A DNA stretch of 27,923 bases from Bacteroidales bacterium UBA1266 (GCA_002308135.1 DBVK01000072.1:2681-30603); one strand, 5' to 3'. Shown: positions 9,401 to 16,987, counted from the first letter of the stretch. The notes: generated by a model from the sequence alone, not told the origin. Numbers and translations: made by a program.

Positions 9401-10298
9401 CCAGCGTCTTTGCCGGCGCCTGGTTAATTTTAATGAAATAATAGGCGTAGTCGGAATAGATGTTCAGGGTATGGACAAACGAAGCGGCGGACTCGGCCTT
9501 CCACTCCACAATGCCCCTCGCGTAAAACAAAAGATAGTCCTCCGCATCAAAAATCCCGTCTCCGTCCGCATCCACCACTTTGAGCGGAATTTCCTGAATG
9601 TCATCCGGAACCTCTTCATGGGTGTTTTCCGGCAATTGGTAGCCGCCGTTCCCGTACACGGAAATGGTGCGGATATTCAAGCCATTCATATTCACGCCCA
9701 TACGTTCCAAAAGGGAATAGGTCAGCTTGTACACGCCTGTGCCGGAAAGCGCCACCTTGTAGATTTCACCGGACGCCAGCACCGAATGCGGCACATAGGT
9801 TTTCTGGAAACCGGTCTGACGGTCGGGAACGGGCTCCCGGAAACCCGACAGGCGGAATGAGCGCAATTTCTCATACGTCCCATTACGTTTGCGTAAGGGC
9901 CACACCCTGACCTCCACCATGGGCTGCCTGCGGGTGACAACGGCAGAAACACTGTATTGCGCCGACAGCGTGTCCAGCACCGCCAAAGGCAGACAGGCCT
10001 TCTCCGCCTCGGACAGAGCCTCCCAGCGCTCTTCAGACAGCGTTATACGGTAACGCTCCCCTTCCGGGCAGGGCCATTGGCCTTGCCAGCAGGGTACCAG
10101 CTGATCGCCTTTTTTCTCTAAAAACGCTGTCTCGAAAAAAAGGTAGCGGACCACCTTGCCAGACGCCATTTCCTCTGTCACTGTCCGCCACTCCGCCAGC
10201 TTCACCTCCTGTGTCCAGGACTGCGCATAGCCTGAAAAAAGGAGACTGGCGAACAAGCAAATACCGCAAAAGCGGGCGAAGAGACCTTTCCTCATCAT
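6480..10298 (-). CDS. porU: Type IX secretion system sortase PorU (gingipain-like C25 protease fold)
   Basis: A 1272-residue secreted protein. The signal peptide covers residues 1-25 (CLFASLLFSGYAQS). The gingipain-like C25 domain spans roughly 550-900, with catalytic His788 in MTYMGHGGDNG and catalytic Cys822 in FYAGSCSFGEYD. A C-terminal domain begins near NYPNPFTTRTQF and ends KGTYLYKLSVRTGDG...KLVLL, like the sorting domains of T9SS clients. PorU cleaves client sorting domains at the cell surface and attaches the protein to A-LPS or a similar lipid anchor. It is about 110 residues longer than P. gingivalis PorU. It starts 9 nt after the M23 peptidase gene, hence one transcript, and Met1-Met2 are adjacent, so the exact start may be 10295. 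Confidence 0.95.
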   Translation of the reverse strand: MMRKGLFARFCGICLFASLLFSGYAQSWTQEVKLAEWRTVTEEMASGKVVRYLFFETAFLEKKGDQLVPCWQGQWPCPEGERYRITLSEERWEALSEAEKACLPLAVLDTLSAQYSVSAVVTRRQPMVEVRVWPLRKRNGTYEKLRSFRLSGFREPVPDRQTGFQKTYVPHSVLASGEIYKVALSGTGVYKLTYSLLERMGVNMNGLNIRTISVYGNGGYQLPENTHEEVPDDIQEIPLKVVDADGDGIFDAEDYLLFYARGIVEWKAESAASFVHTLNIYSDYAYYFIKINQAPAKTLETLSSVSATPTHVLTSYRYHGLLEEDLLSPTGVGRLWFKDLFDAVTSRTYAFSLPELTPSSKVDMLLRLAVSSPSYYSYFSYQANGGDVGSIGMRSGNGEVKSAKYTFTPSSPSFSLTLNYSKPSNTSKAWLDYIEVNASCLLRQYASQVDFRCPEAVGAGNVAEYRIQTLGRSPEVWDVTDPYAYRKVETSQDGGVLSFRLPSDNLREFVSFYGSDLPVPSPIGRAANQDLHAAEATDLVILTPPVFLSYAEQLAELRRSNDRMRVLVVTTSQVYQEFGSGAQDIAAIRNFMRMLYDRYPSDPPKNLLLFGKVSYDFRNRKGMGTCYIPNYQAENVFNVDECLSTDDFFVKLDDYEGYNNKGSMDVGIGRLPVSNAEQAATVVQKLRQYASMDLLNDVKSNNVSNLAEWRNMLVFCADDDEDAMGHLFNADRIAIKVAADYPVYNIEKIYMDAYKKVSTSQGQRFPEATEALNQRVNKGCLFMTYMGHGGDNGLAHERFLKRSDISSWTNRYNFHFFYAGSCSFGEYDKLASVSPSEDMLFKADGGAIGVISASRSSYGGTNEAFGMQLLTRALATDSNSAHLTMGEVFAMSKNRCGSVEMYILFGDPSMTLAFPKTKVKTDSVNGSAQLHADTLQALSYVTVSGHVCAPDGSIAQDFNGYVYPTVYDKATTVSTLLNNSSSVEKTFKLQKNILYKGKISVSNGRFRFSFLLPKDINYEYGSGKISYYAYGNKLDANGYDTVTIGGAKDTLISDNHGPEIKLYLNDETFVSGGVTGDSPTLLAEISDENGVNTAGIGIGHDLVAVLDQQEGNPIVLNDYYECEENSSLSGRIRYLLSGLSEGEHCLSLRAWDVLNNRSEATLSFTVMNPKDMVLDHVLNYPNPFTTRTQFYFEHNQINTMLEVRIQVFTVSGKLVKTILHTEFAESFRCGPMEWDGKDDFGGRLAKGTYLYKLSVRTGDGRKAEKIEKLVLL

Positions 10299-10307
10299 GG
10301 TTTTCTG

Positions 10308-12065
10308 TTATCGGATCCGTAAGCGCTGCCCTTCGCGAATGAAATCGGAACGCAGTCCGTTCAAACGTTTGATGGTGGCCACCGTGGTGTGATGCGAACG
10401 TGCTATCTTCGACAGCGTATCACCCGGACGCACCTTGTAATACGTGGCATTCGACGAAGAGCCGGCACCGGAATTCCCGTATGGTTTCAGGTAATTAAAC
10501 GTTTCCCTGGTGATTTTTAGTGTGTCGCTATGCAAACAATTTGAATCAAAATCGATAATATGACGCGGATTGAATGGCACGCCCTTGTAACGGGTCTCCA
10601 AATGCAGGTGAGGACCGGTCGAACGTCCGGTGCTGCCGACCAAGGCCAGCACGCTGCCAGCTTTCACCTCCTGGTTTTGGGTGACCAGCAGGCGGGAGCA
10701 ATGGGCGTAAAACGTCTCCAAACCATTCAAATGCCTAACAACCACAACATTACCATATGTTCTGCTGCGTTTGGCGATACGCACATATCCGTCAAACAAA
10801 CAGCGGATGGTGTCCCCAGTCTTGTTTTTCGTGTCCACGCCATAATGGTAACGGTAGCGTCTCCAACCGAATTCGGAAGTGACTTGCGTAAAAGGCGGCA
10901 TGCGGTAGCCTTCCCCCACCAAGGGCAGGAAGATGGTGTCCTGCAAACGGCTGAAATCGGCCTTGGGGATATGGATGGACACGGAATCCCAATTTTCAAA
11001 CACCATGGAAAGCATTTCCGCGGAAACGGACGTGGTATCGTTATCGTCATACCAGGCCACATCCTGATCGAAGTCCAGGCTGTCCTCGTCCCAATAGTGC
11101 TCATCCAGGAAATAACGGGAGGCCATGTCCTGGAAATAATACGGGTAAATGGCATAAATGAAGTCGCTGTCGTGACAGCTCTCCACCATCGTCGGCTCAA
11201 AAGGGAGACGGTTGGCCCGGCGCAGAGACTCGGCATACAGGGAATCTTCCTTGTAAACGGCGATCTGATGCAGGCAAACGTCCCGGTACACATACGCATA
11301 TGCATACATGGGCGTGGGTTTTCTGCTGACATCCGCAATACCGGAAAAACAGCGGAGCGCCTTTCTATCCTGTCCTGCCCGCATGAGCAGCTGCCCCCGG
11401 ACGAACAGCAGGCGTTCCATAAGCTTTTTTTCAAGGGCCGCATGCGTCTCCAGCTCCTGCAGCAAACGCAAGCCGTCCGCCGCGCTAGGATTGGTCTGCA
11501 AACAGAAATCCGTTTCCAGCAGCGCGTAGTCCAATACCATTCCTGTAAGCGTGTCCGCCTGAGCCCAAAGGTGATGGAGACGATTAACCCCCTCAGCGGC
11601 CGCCTCCCACTGCCGGCTGGCGATTTCCGTCCGAAGCTGCCACAAATCCAAGGACAAGGCCAGCAGGCTGTCTGCAGCATGTCCGCGCCCGTACTGCAGG
11701 TATTTGCGCACATTGTCGTAATCCCGCTGGTAAAAAAAGCTTTCCGCCAGCAGCAGGCATGCCCGGGCGGCACAGTCCGCGCCTTCCCCGTCCGCCAGCC
11801 CCATCAGTTCGGACTGCAGCAATGAAATCGTATGGAGTTGCGAAACAGAGAGCTCCCCATAGGCGTAATTGCGCAGCAGAAGCAGGGAATCGAAACTGTC
11901 CGCCGGCTGAGGCAAGGCGGAAACCAACTTCTCCAATTTCCTGGCATTCCTATTGACCAACTGCGTACAAGGGGATTCCCGAAAGGGGGGAACCGTAAAG
12001 CTTCCGGCCACACCCGACGCGCAACCGCACGCTAACGCAACATATATAACAATTTTCTTCAACAT
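10308..12065 (-). CDS. Secreted M23 (LytM) metallopeptidase with C-terminal LysM domain
   Basis: A 585-residue protein with a signal peptide (1-22, ending ASGVAGS). Residues about 30-290 are helical and repeat-like (many LLL/RLL stretches, possible TPR-type fold) without a recognised motif. The M23 domain has its zinc and catalytic set: H407xxxD411 (HYGVD), FYAHCSRL, and H486-L-H488 (PHLHLE). A LysM domain fills about 541-585 (YYKVRPGDTLSKIARSHHTT...LRIR) and should bind peptidoglycan. The predicted role is cutting peptide cross-links or activating another hydrolase in the periplasm. It ends 9 nt before porU, so it may help open the wall for T9SS assembly; this is inferred from position only. 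Confidence 0.92.
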   Translation of the reverse strand: MLKKIVIYVALACGCASGVAGSFTVPPFRESPCTQLVNRNARKLEKLVSALPQPADSFDSLLLLRNYAYGELSVSQLHTISLLQSELMGLADGEGADCAARACLLLAESFFYQRDYDNVRKYLQYGRGHAADSLLALSLDLWQLRTEIASRQWEAAAEGVNRLHHLWAQADTLTGMVLDYALLETDFCLQTNPSAADGLRLLQELETHAALEKKLMERLLFVRGQLLMRAGQDRKALRCFSGIADVSRKPTPMYAYAYVYRDVCLHQIAVYKEDSLYAESLRRANRLPFEPTMVESCHDSDFIYAIYPYYFQDMASRYFLDEHYWDEDSLDFDQDVAWYDDNDTTSVSAEMLSMVFENWDSVSIHIPKADFSRLQDTIFLPLVGEGYRMPPFTQVTSEFGWRRYRYHYGVDTKNKTGDTIRCLFDGYVRIAKRSRTYGNVVVVRHLNGLETFYAHCSRLLVTQNQEVKAGSVLALVGSTGRSTGPHLHLETRYKGVPFNPRHIIDFDSNCLHSDTLKITRETFNYLKPYGNSGAGSSSNATYYKVRPGDTLSKIARSHHTTVATIKRLNGLRSDFIREGQRLRIR

Positions 12066-12074
12066 GGTAAAATA

Positions 12075-12105
12075 GAAAAGGCATTGACGGGAATCAAGCC
12101 TTTTC
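12075..12105 (-). promoter_or_regulatory. Strong hairpin 9 nt before the M23 peptidase start codon
   Basis: GAAAAGGC (12075-12082) pairs perfectly with GCCTTTTC (12098-12105). Inside, TTGA (12084-12087) pairs with TCAA (12094-12097) around a 6-nt loop, with one bulged base at 12083. On the leftward transcript the hairpin is followed by UAUUUUACC and the AUG at 12065. It could be a weak terminator/attenuator for transcripts leaving the tRNA-Met, or a translation-control hairpin for the peptidase-porU operon. The sequence does not decide between the two. Confidence 0.55.
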
Positions 12106-12106
12106 C

Positions 12107-12132
12107 AAAAAAATGAAAAAAATGAAAAAAAA
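12107..12132. repeat. A-tract repeat: A7-TG-A7-TG-A8
   Basis: Three homopolymeric A runs of 7, 7 and 8 bases are spaced by TG at a 9-base period. On the transcribed (minus) strand they read as T runs separated by CA. They lie between the tRNA-Met 3' end and the hairpin ahead of the M23-porU operon. Such tracts can bend DNA, act as an UP-like element, or change length by slippage; which of these applies is not visible. Confidence 0.75.
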
Positions 12133-12170
12133 TCAAACCAACAAAATATATTGATATTTCAAAATATTTC

Positions 12171-12247
12171 TGGTGGCGAGGACGAGAGTTGAACTCGTGA
12201 CCTCCGGGTTATGAATCCGACGCTCTAACCAACTGAGCTACCTCGCC
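12171..12247 (-). tRNA. tRNA-Met (CAT), elongator type
   Basis: A full cloverleaf on the minus strand. Acceptor GGCGAGG pairs with CCTCGCC, the D-arm is GCTC...GAGC, the anticodon loop is TTCATAA with anticodon CAT, the T-arm is ACGAG/CTCGT with loop TTCAACT, discriminator A, and CCA is encoded (12171-12173). A72-type initiator features are absent (a G1-C72 pair is present) and the body resembles elongator tRNA-Met. An Ile tRNA with modified CAT is the alternative. The anticodon stem TCGGA/CCCGG has an A31-C39 mismatch. It lies 65 nt downstream of the purF-like gene on the same strand. Confidence 0.93.
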
Positions 12248-12312
12248 GCATGCGAAACGACATGCAAAAGTAGCGCTTTTTGCAATACATTTTACCGTTT
12301 CAGCAATTTTTT

Positions 12313-13719
12313 TTAATACCGGCTGCTTCCGTCAAAACAGTGGGTGCAGATTTTTTCCTTCGGCAGGCCGATGGCGGACACAAGCGTCTCCAACGGATTG
12401 AACTTGAGAGTGGTGATGTTCAAATCCCGGCGGATATTGTCCACCATGCGCTGGTATTGGGGCGAACCCGTTGTGGCGTAGGCTTGCAGGTTTTTGTCCT
12501 CACTGCCTTCCAAACGTTCGATAACCCTGCGCGTAATCAGCTCCTTGGAAGATTTTGAAGCGGAAAAATTAATGTAATTGCAAGGGAAAATCAGCGGCGG
12601 GCAGGCGATACGCATGTGCACCTCCTTGGCGCCGTATCCGTACAGAATGCTTACATTGTCCCTCAGCTGCGTGCCGCGCACAATGGAATCATCGCAGAAC
12701 ACCACACGGCTGCCCTTGATCAGGGAACGGTTGGCGATCAGTTTCATTTTGGCCACCAAATCACGGCGTTTCTGATCGGAAGGCATGAAACTTCTGGGCC
12801 AGGTCGGCGTGTACTTGGAAATGGCGCCGCGGTAAGGGATCTGCTTGCCGACAGCATAGCCCACGGCCATGCCTATTCCTGAATCCGGAATCGGACTGAC
12901 CATGTCAGCCTCCACCTCGTCGTGCTTCCCCATTTCGCAGCCGCAGGTAAAGCGGACTTCGTCCACATTGCGGCCTTCGTAACTGCACACAGGGTACCCG
13001 TAATAAACCCAAAGGAAGGAGCATATCTGCATCTGGTCGTTCGGTTTGCGGAGCTGTTCGTAGCCTTCGGCGGTTATTTTCATGATTTCACCCGGACCGA
13101 GGTCCCTCACGATTTCAAAATCCAGATTGGGGAAACTGCAGCTTTCCGAAGCCAGGGCGTAGCCGCTTTCCTTCTTCGCCAGCACGATAGGCGTCCGGCC
13201 CAATTTGTCACGGGCGGCGATAAGGCCGTTTTCCGTCAGAATAAGCATGGAGCAGGAGCCTTTCACCTTATGGTAGACATTCTCTATGCCTTCCACAAAA
13301 TCCTTCCCCTCATTGATCAGCATGGCAATCAGCTCCGTCTGGTTGAACGCGCCGGAGTTCTGTTCGCTGAAGTATTTCCCTTTGTCCAGGAAATCCTGCA
13401 CCAATTCCTCCATATTGACAATTTTAGCCACGGTCACCAAGGCGAAGCGCCCCAAATGGCAATTCATGGTAATGGGCTGCGGATCCGTGTCACTGACGAC
13501 ACCTATCCCGCTTTTTCCTGAAAAAAGCGGCAAATCCGGTTCAAACTTGGTGCGGAAGTAGGAATTTTCGATATTATGGATCGATCGGTTGAAATGTTTT
13601 TCCTCATTTAATGTAATCATACCTCCGCGCCGGGTGCCCATGTGGAAATGGTAATCTATCCCATAGAAAAGATCGTTCACACAATCCTGGCGCTGAATAG
13701 TTCCAAAAAAACCTCCCAT
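12313..13719 (-). CDS. PurF-like phosphoribosyltransferase lacking the glutaminase nucleophile
   Basis: A 468-residue protein aligned over its full length with glutamine PRPP amidotransferase. The phosphoribosyltransferase half is intact: the PRPP motif FCDDSIVRGTQLRD holds D343-D344. Cysteines matching the four [4Fe-4S] ligands of the Bacillus enzyme are present (C233, C380, C458, C461; last motif CTHCFDG). The glutaminase half is not intact. True PurF begins (M)CGI after processing, but this begins MGGFFG, and the HNGNL oxyanion segment reads FALVTVAKIVN. Glutamine hydrolysis is therefore unlikely. It may use free ammonia or regulate purine synthesis. Proteins with this start are known to me in Bacteroidales and are usually annotated amidophosphoribosyltransferase. 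A GGAG ribosome site precedes the ATG; corA lies 49 nt upstream. Confidence 0.9.
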   Translation of the reverse strand: MGGFFGTIQRQDCVNDLFYGIDYHFHMGTRRGGMITLNEEKHFNRSIHNIENSYFRTKFEPDLPLFSGKSGIGVVSDTDPQPITMNCHLGRFALVTVAKIVNMEELVQDFLDKGKYFSEQNSGAFNQTELIAMLINEGKDFVEGIENVYHKVKGSCSMLILTENGLIAARDKLGRTPIVLAKKESGYALASESCSFPNLDFEIVRDLGPGEIMKITAEGYEQLRKPNDQMQICSFLWVYYGYPVCSYEGRNVDEVRFTCGCEMGKHDEVEADMVSPIPDSGIGMAVGYAVGKQIPYRGAISKYTPTWPRSFMPSDQKRRDLVAKMKLIANRSLIKGSRVVFCDDSIVRGTQLRDNVSILYGYGAKEVHMRIACPPLIFPCNYINFSASKSSKELITRRVIERLEGSEDKNLQAYATTGSPQYQRMVDNIRRDLNITTLKFNPLETLVSAIGLPKEKICTHCFDGSSRY

Positions 13720-13768
13720 TTTATTGCTCCTGTTTTATTTGTTTAAAATTATATGATTTTTGGTTTTG

Positions 13769-14683
13769 TCACATCCATTTTTTTCGTTTGAAAAAGACAA
13801 TCAGGGTCACCGCCAGCACAGCGCAGAAAATCATGATCACCCCGAACGCCATGGGCCGGTCACCCCAGGGAAGGCTGACGTTCATGCCGTACAAACCGGT
13901 AATAAACGTCAAGGGAAGCACAATGGTGGAAATTATGGTCAGCACCCGCATGATTTCGTTGGTCCTGTGCGACTGCACCGAATCAAAAGTGGTGGCCAGC
14001 GAAGAAATCAGCTCTTCAAAATCCTCAATCATGTCCCACATTTTCTGGTAAAGGTCCAGCAGATTGCCCCAGTAGTCTTCCATGTCCTCCAGCTGCTCAA
14101 ATCCCTTGATGTCGCCGGACTCGAATTTGTGAAACACCCGGAGCTGCGGTTTGAACGTGGTGTTCAGCTGAATGATGTTCTTCCGCAGGACGGAGATTTT
14201 TTCAATGGTTTTTTCAGCCTTCTCCTCAAACAGGTCGCGGTTCAACTCGTCAATCTCCCATCCCACCTGATTGACCAGCAGATAGGATTCGTTCATCAGC
14301 CGGTTCAGAATGGAATACAGCATGGCGTCGCTCGATGCGGACACCAGTTCGTCCAAGGCTTTGGGATTGCGTTTGTAATAATTGAACAAGTCTTCCACCA
14401 CCCAATGGGACTGCCCGATGGTAATCAGGTACTCCTTTCCCCAGAAGATTTTCACTTCCTTGGCTTTCACATAGCGTTTCTGGCTGTCGAAATGGGGAAA
14501 ATGCAGAATCAGAAAATAATAGTCGTCGTAGACGTCGATTTTCGGTCGCTGGGTGTAACTTCGGCAGTCTTCTATGTCCAGGGGGTGAAAATGGTAGGTT
14601 TCCTGCAGCATCTCCAGATTCTCATCCGTAGGGTTCTGGATATGTATCCATTGCAGCTTCCCTGCTTTTAATGCATCCGTCAT
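13769..14683 (-). CDS. corA: CorA-family magnesium/divalent cation transporter
   Basis: A 304-residue CorA protein. The N-terminal cytoplasmic domain (MDxxx-rich alpha/beta then long helices, e.g. FHPLDIEDCRS and LNTTFKPQLRVF) leads to two C-terminal membrane helices. The first ends with the selectivity motif YGMN in FITGLYGMNVSLPWG, and the second (VIMIFCAVLAVTLIVFF) ends in a basic tail KRKKW. CorA forms a pentameric inner-membrane channel for Mg2+, and often Co2+ or Ni2+. It is probably the promoter-proximal gene of a corA-purF-like-tRNA-Met unit. A -7 element lies at 14791-14798. Confidence 0.95.
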   Translation of the reverse strand: MTDALKAGKLQWIHIQNPTDENLEMLQETYHFHPLDIEDCRSYTQRPKIDVYDDYYFLILHFPHFDSQKRYVKAKEVKIFWGKEYLITIGQSHWVVEDLFNYYKRNPKALDELVSASSDAMLYSILNRLMNESYLLVNQVGWEIDELNRDLFEEKAEKTIEKISVLRKNIIQLNTTFKPQLRVFHKFESGDIKGFEQLEDMEDYWGNLLDLYQKMWDMIEDFEELISSLATTFDSVQSHRTNEIMRVLTIISTIVLPLTFITGLYGMNVSLPWGDRPMAFGVIMIFCAVLAVTLIVFFKRKKWM

Positions 14684-14790
14684 AAGCGCTCCTTTCTCTT
14701 GGCAACCGAAAACAGAAAGTTGAAAAATTCAAGACTTTCCGAATCTTGGGGGTTTCTAATGCTACATCTTGATATTATTTTGAAAACTTG

Positions 14791-14798
14791 CAAAAGTA
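14791..14798 (-). promoter_or_regulatory. Promoter -7 element of corA
   Basis: Minus-strand TACTTTTG matches TAnnTTTG exactly. The start of transcription would be near 14784, giving a leader of about 100 nt. No TTTG -33 box is evident. The 283-bp stretch 14684-14966 between corA and yihY otherwise holds the yihY promoter and AT-rich sequence; I see no further gene in it. Confidence 0.5.
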
Positions 14799-14884
14799 AA
14801 AAAAAAATTAATATGCCGTTGGACACAGACCGGAAAAAGGGAATAAAAATATTGCATGCGCGGGTTACATACATGGTTTTTACG

Positions 14885-14892
14885 TATTTTTG
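14885..14892 (+). promoter_or_regulatory. Promoter -7 element of the yihY-like gene
   Basis: TATTTTTG matches TAnnTTTG. It lies downstream of the in-frame codon at 14856, so the longest reading frame cannot be the translated one from this promoter. That supports the ATG at 14967 as the true start. No -33 box is clear. Confidence 0.5.
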
Positions 14893-14966
14893 CATTTTGT
14901 GAAACGGAACGGCATGCGGCATACTGTTGCGGCCTTCGCGCACGAAAACCAGCAACGCATCAGCTC

Positions 14967-15950
14967 ATGGGCATTAAAGAGACTATAAATCAATCTGTAG
15001 GGAGAATCGGCACCCACATAACCGGCTTCATTTACAGCCGGCCGTTTCGTGCTTTTCTCTTCAAACTGAAGCATATTGTGATTCCGGGCTTTGACAAGAC
15101 GCCCATTTACGATGTGCTTTCCTTTTTTATAAAGGGGCTGGCGAAAGGCCTGCTCAAGCAAAGGGCCTCCGCCATTTCCTACAACTTTTTCATGGCGCTG
15201 TTCCCTTTCATTCTGTTCCTGTTCACTATTTTGGCGTATCTTCCCTACCAGGAGTTCGTGCCCATGGCGCGACATTTTATCCTGGATTTTCTGCCGGAAC
15301 AATCCCGGGATTTTGTCTTCAGCACCTTGGACGGCCTGCTGAAAAAGAACGGCACCCTGCTGACCACCAGCTCCGTTTTTGTGCTTTACTTCGCCTCCCA
15401 AGGCGTTATTTCCATGATTATGGCGTTTAACTCCTCCTACCATAATGTGGAGACCCGCAACGGCTTCGCGCTGCGGGTGACCGCGGTGCTGCTGCTGCTG
15501 GCCATCGTGATTGTGGTTATCGGGATGCTGTTTGTGCTGCTCGCTATCGGAAGGCTCATGCGCTACCTGGCCGCACAAGGGTTCCAGGCGCTTTGGCTGT
15601 TTGTGATTGTCAAGTGGCTTTCTGTTTTTTCGCTGGTGTTTGTCATCATTTCGCTTATTTATTACTTCGCCCCCGCCAATCAGAAAGGCTTTCACTTCTT
15701 TTCCACCGGCAGTTTCCTGGCCACGCTGCTTGCCACCCTCGCCTCTTGGGGGTTCAGCGCCTATATTTCCCATTTTTCCAGATACAACGCCATTTTCGGT
15801 TCCATCGGAGCCATCATCATCCTGCTGATATACATTCAAATGTTATCCAATTTCATTCTTATCGGATTTGAACTGAACATCAGCACCTACAACGCCCGCA
15901 AGGAAAATATGCCGCCGGGGGAAACCAGTGGCAAAAGCATTGAGGCTTAA
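14967..15950 (+). CDS. YihY/virulence factor BrkB family membrane protein
   Basis: A 327-residue integral membrane protein starting MGIKETINQSVG. The family core is seen: GLLKQRASAISYNFFMALFPFILFLFTILAYLP, then ASQGVISMIMAFNSSYHNV, and four further hydrophobic segments ending IIILLIYIQMLSNFILIGFELN. Members are inner-membrane proteins once misnamed RNase BN; their biochemical role is still unclear. I chose 14967 over the upstream in-frame start at 14856 because the extra 37 residues are not family-like and would precede the promoter. The stop is 17 nt from the convergent asd stop. Confidence 0.9.
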   Translation: MGIKETINQSVGRIGTHITGFIYSRPFRAFLFKLKHIVIPGFDKTPIYDVLSFFIKGLAKGLLKQRASAISYNFFMALFPFILFLFTILAYLPYQEFVPMARHFILDFLPEQSRDFVFSTLDGLLKKNGTLLTTSSVFVLYFASQGVISMIMAFNSSYHNVETRNGFALRVTAVLLLLAIVIVVIGMLFVLLAIGRLMRYLAAQGFQALWLFVIVKWLSVFSLVFVIISLIYYFAPANQKGFHFFSTGSFLATLLATLASWGFSAYISHFSRYNAIFGSIGAIIILLIYIQMLSNFILIGFELNISTYNARKENMPPGETSGKSIEA

Positions 15951-15967
15951 GAAACAGCGCGGTTCCG

Positions 15968-16951
15968 CTAAAAGGCGCGGGTCAGGTATTGCAATATCTC
16001 CACCGCATTGGTGGCGGCGCCTTTGCGCAGGTTATCCGACACCACCCACAGGTTAAGGGTGTTAGGCTGTGAAAAATCGCGGCGGACACGACCCACATAC
16101 ACCGCGTCGGTATCGTGGGCGTAAAGCGGCATGGGATAAACCAGCCGGGACGGGTCGTCATGCAGCACGACCCCGGGCGTACCCTGAATCAGCTGGCGTA
16201 CCTCCTCCAGGGTGTAGTCCTCCTCAAATTCCACGTTCACCGCTTCGGAGTGGCCTCCGACCACCGGCACCCGTGCCACCGTAGCCGTGATGGCTATCGA
16301 GGGTGCGCGGAGGATTTTACGGGTCTCATCCACCAGTTTCTGCTCTTCCGTGGTATATCCGTCCTCCTGAAAATCACCGCCATGCGGAAAAAGATTACGA
16401 TGGATGGGGAAGGGATAGGCTTTTTCAGCCGCCTCACCTTTCTCCTCCGCCTCCAGCTGGCGTATGGCTTTCTGACCGGTTCCCGTCACGCTCTGGTAGG
16501 TGGACACCACGATGCGCCTTATGCCATAGCGCGTATGCAAACGGCTTATGGCCAGCACCATTTGTATCGTCGAGCAATTCGGATTGGCAATGATGCGGTC
16601 GGACTCCCTTATGACATCGGCATTGATTTCCGGCACCACCAAAGGAATGGCCGGATCCTTGCGCCAGGCGGAGGAATTGTCGATGACCGTAGTGCCGGCG
16701 GCAGCGAATTTCGGGGCATAATTTTTGGACACTGAGGCCCCTGCGGAAAAAAGCGCGTAATCGGGACGCTGGGAGATGGCCTCTTCCACTGGAACCACCG
16801 TCAGCGTGCGTCCGGAAAAGTCCAACTGCCGGCCGATGGAACGCTCCGATGCCGCAGCTATGATTTCCTCATCCCCAAAGCCTCTTTCTTCCAATACTTT
16901 CAACATTTTACCGCCAACTAATCCGGTGGCGCCGACTACTGCTATTTTCAT
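15968..16951 (-). CDS. asd: Aspartate-semialdehyde dehydrogenase
   Basis: A 327-residue Asd. It has the NADP-binding GATGLVGGKML (7-17), the catalytic cysteine C126 in NPNCSTIQ, the substrate region TYQSVTGTGQKA, and H234 in RVPVVGGHSEAVNVEF. The enzyme converts aspartyl phosphate to aspartate semialdehyde for lysine/diaminopimelate, threonine and methionine synthesis. The start ATG at 16951 directly precedes the Rossmann strand (MKIAVVGATG). It stands alone: convergent with yihY on one side and divergent from tRNA-Ser on the other. Confidence 0.97.
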   Translation of the reverse strand: MKIAVVGATGLVGGKMLKVLEERGFGDEEIIAAASERSIGRQLDFSGRTLTVVPVEEAISQRPDYALFSAGASVSKNYAPKFAAAGTTVIDNSSAWRKDPAIPLVVPEINADVIRESDRIIANPNCSTIQMVLAISRLHTRYGIRRIVVSTYQSVTGTGQKAIRQLEAEEKGEAAEKAYPFPIHRNLFPHGGDFQEDGYTTEEQKLVDETRKILRAPSIAITATVARVPVVGGHSEAVNVEFEEDYTLEEVRQLIQGTPGVVLHDDPSRLVYPMPLYAHDTDAVYVGRVRRDFSQPNTLNLWVVSDNLRKGAATNAVEILQYLTRAF

Positions 16952-16979
16952 AGTTGTGCTGTTTTATGGGTTACAAATG

Positions 16980-16987
16980 CAAAAATA
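16980..16987 (-). promoter_or_regulatory. Promoter -7 element of asd
   Basis: Minus-strand TATTTTTG fits TAnnTTTG and gives a leader of about 20-25 nt before the asd ATG. A -33 box is not evident. Confidence 0.5.

Noticed and set aside
12142..12150. TATATTTTG on the minus strand as promoter of the M23-porU operon.
   Set aside because: It has one base too many for TAnnTTTG and no -33 box outside the tRNA, so it was not listed as a promoter.
14680..14955. A 91-codon minus-strand frame upstream of corA.
   Set aside because: It overlaps the corA start, contains the putative corA -7 box, and its AT-rich translation (FFLLLQVFKII) looks non-coding.
15951..15967. Possible bidirectional terminator (AGCG...CGCT) between yihY and asd.
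   Set aside because: Only four pairs and no T-run on either strand; too weak to list.
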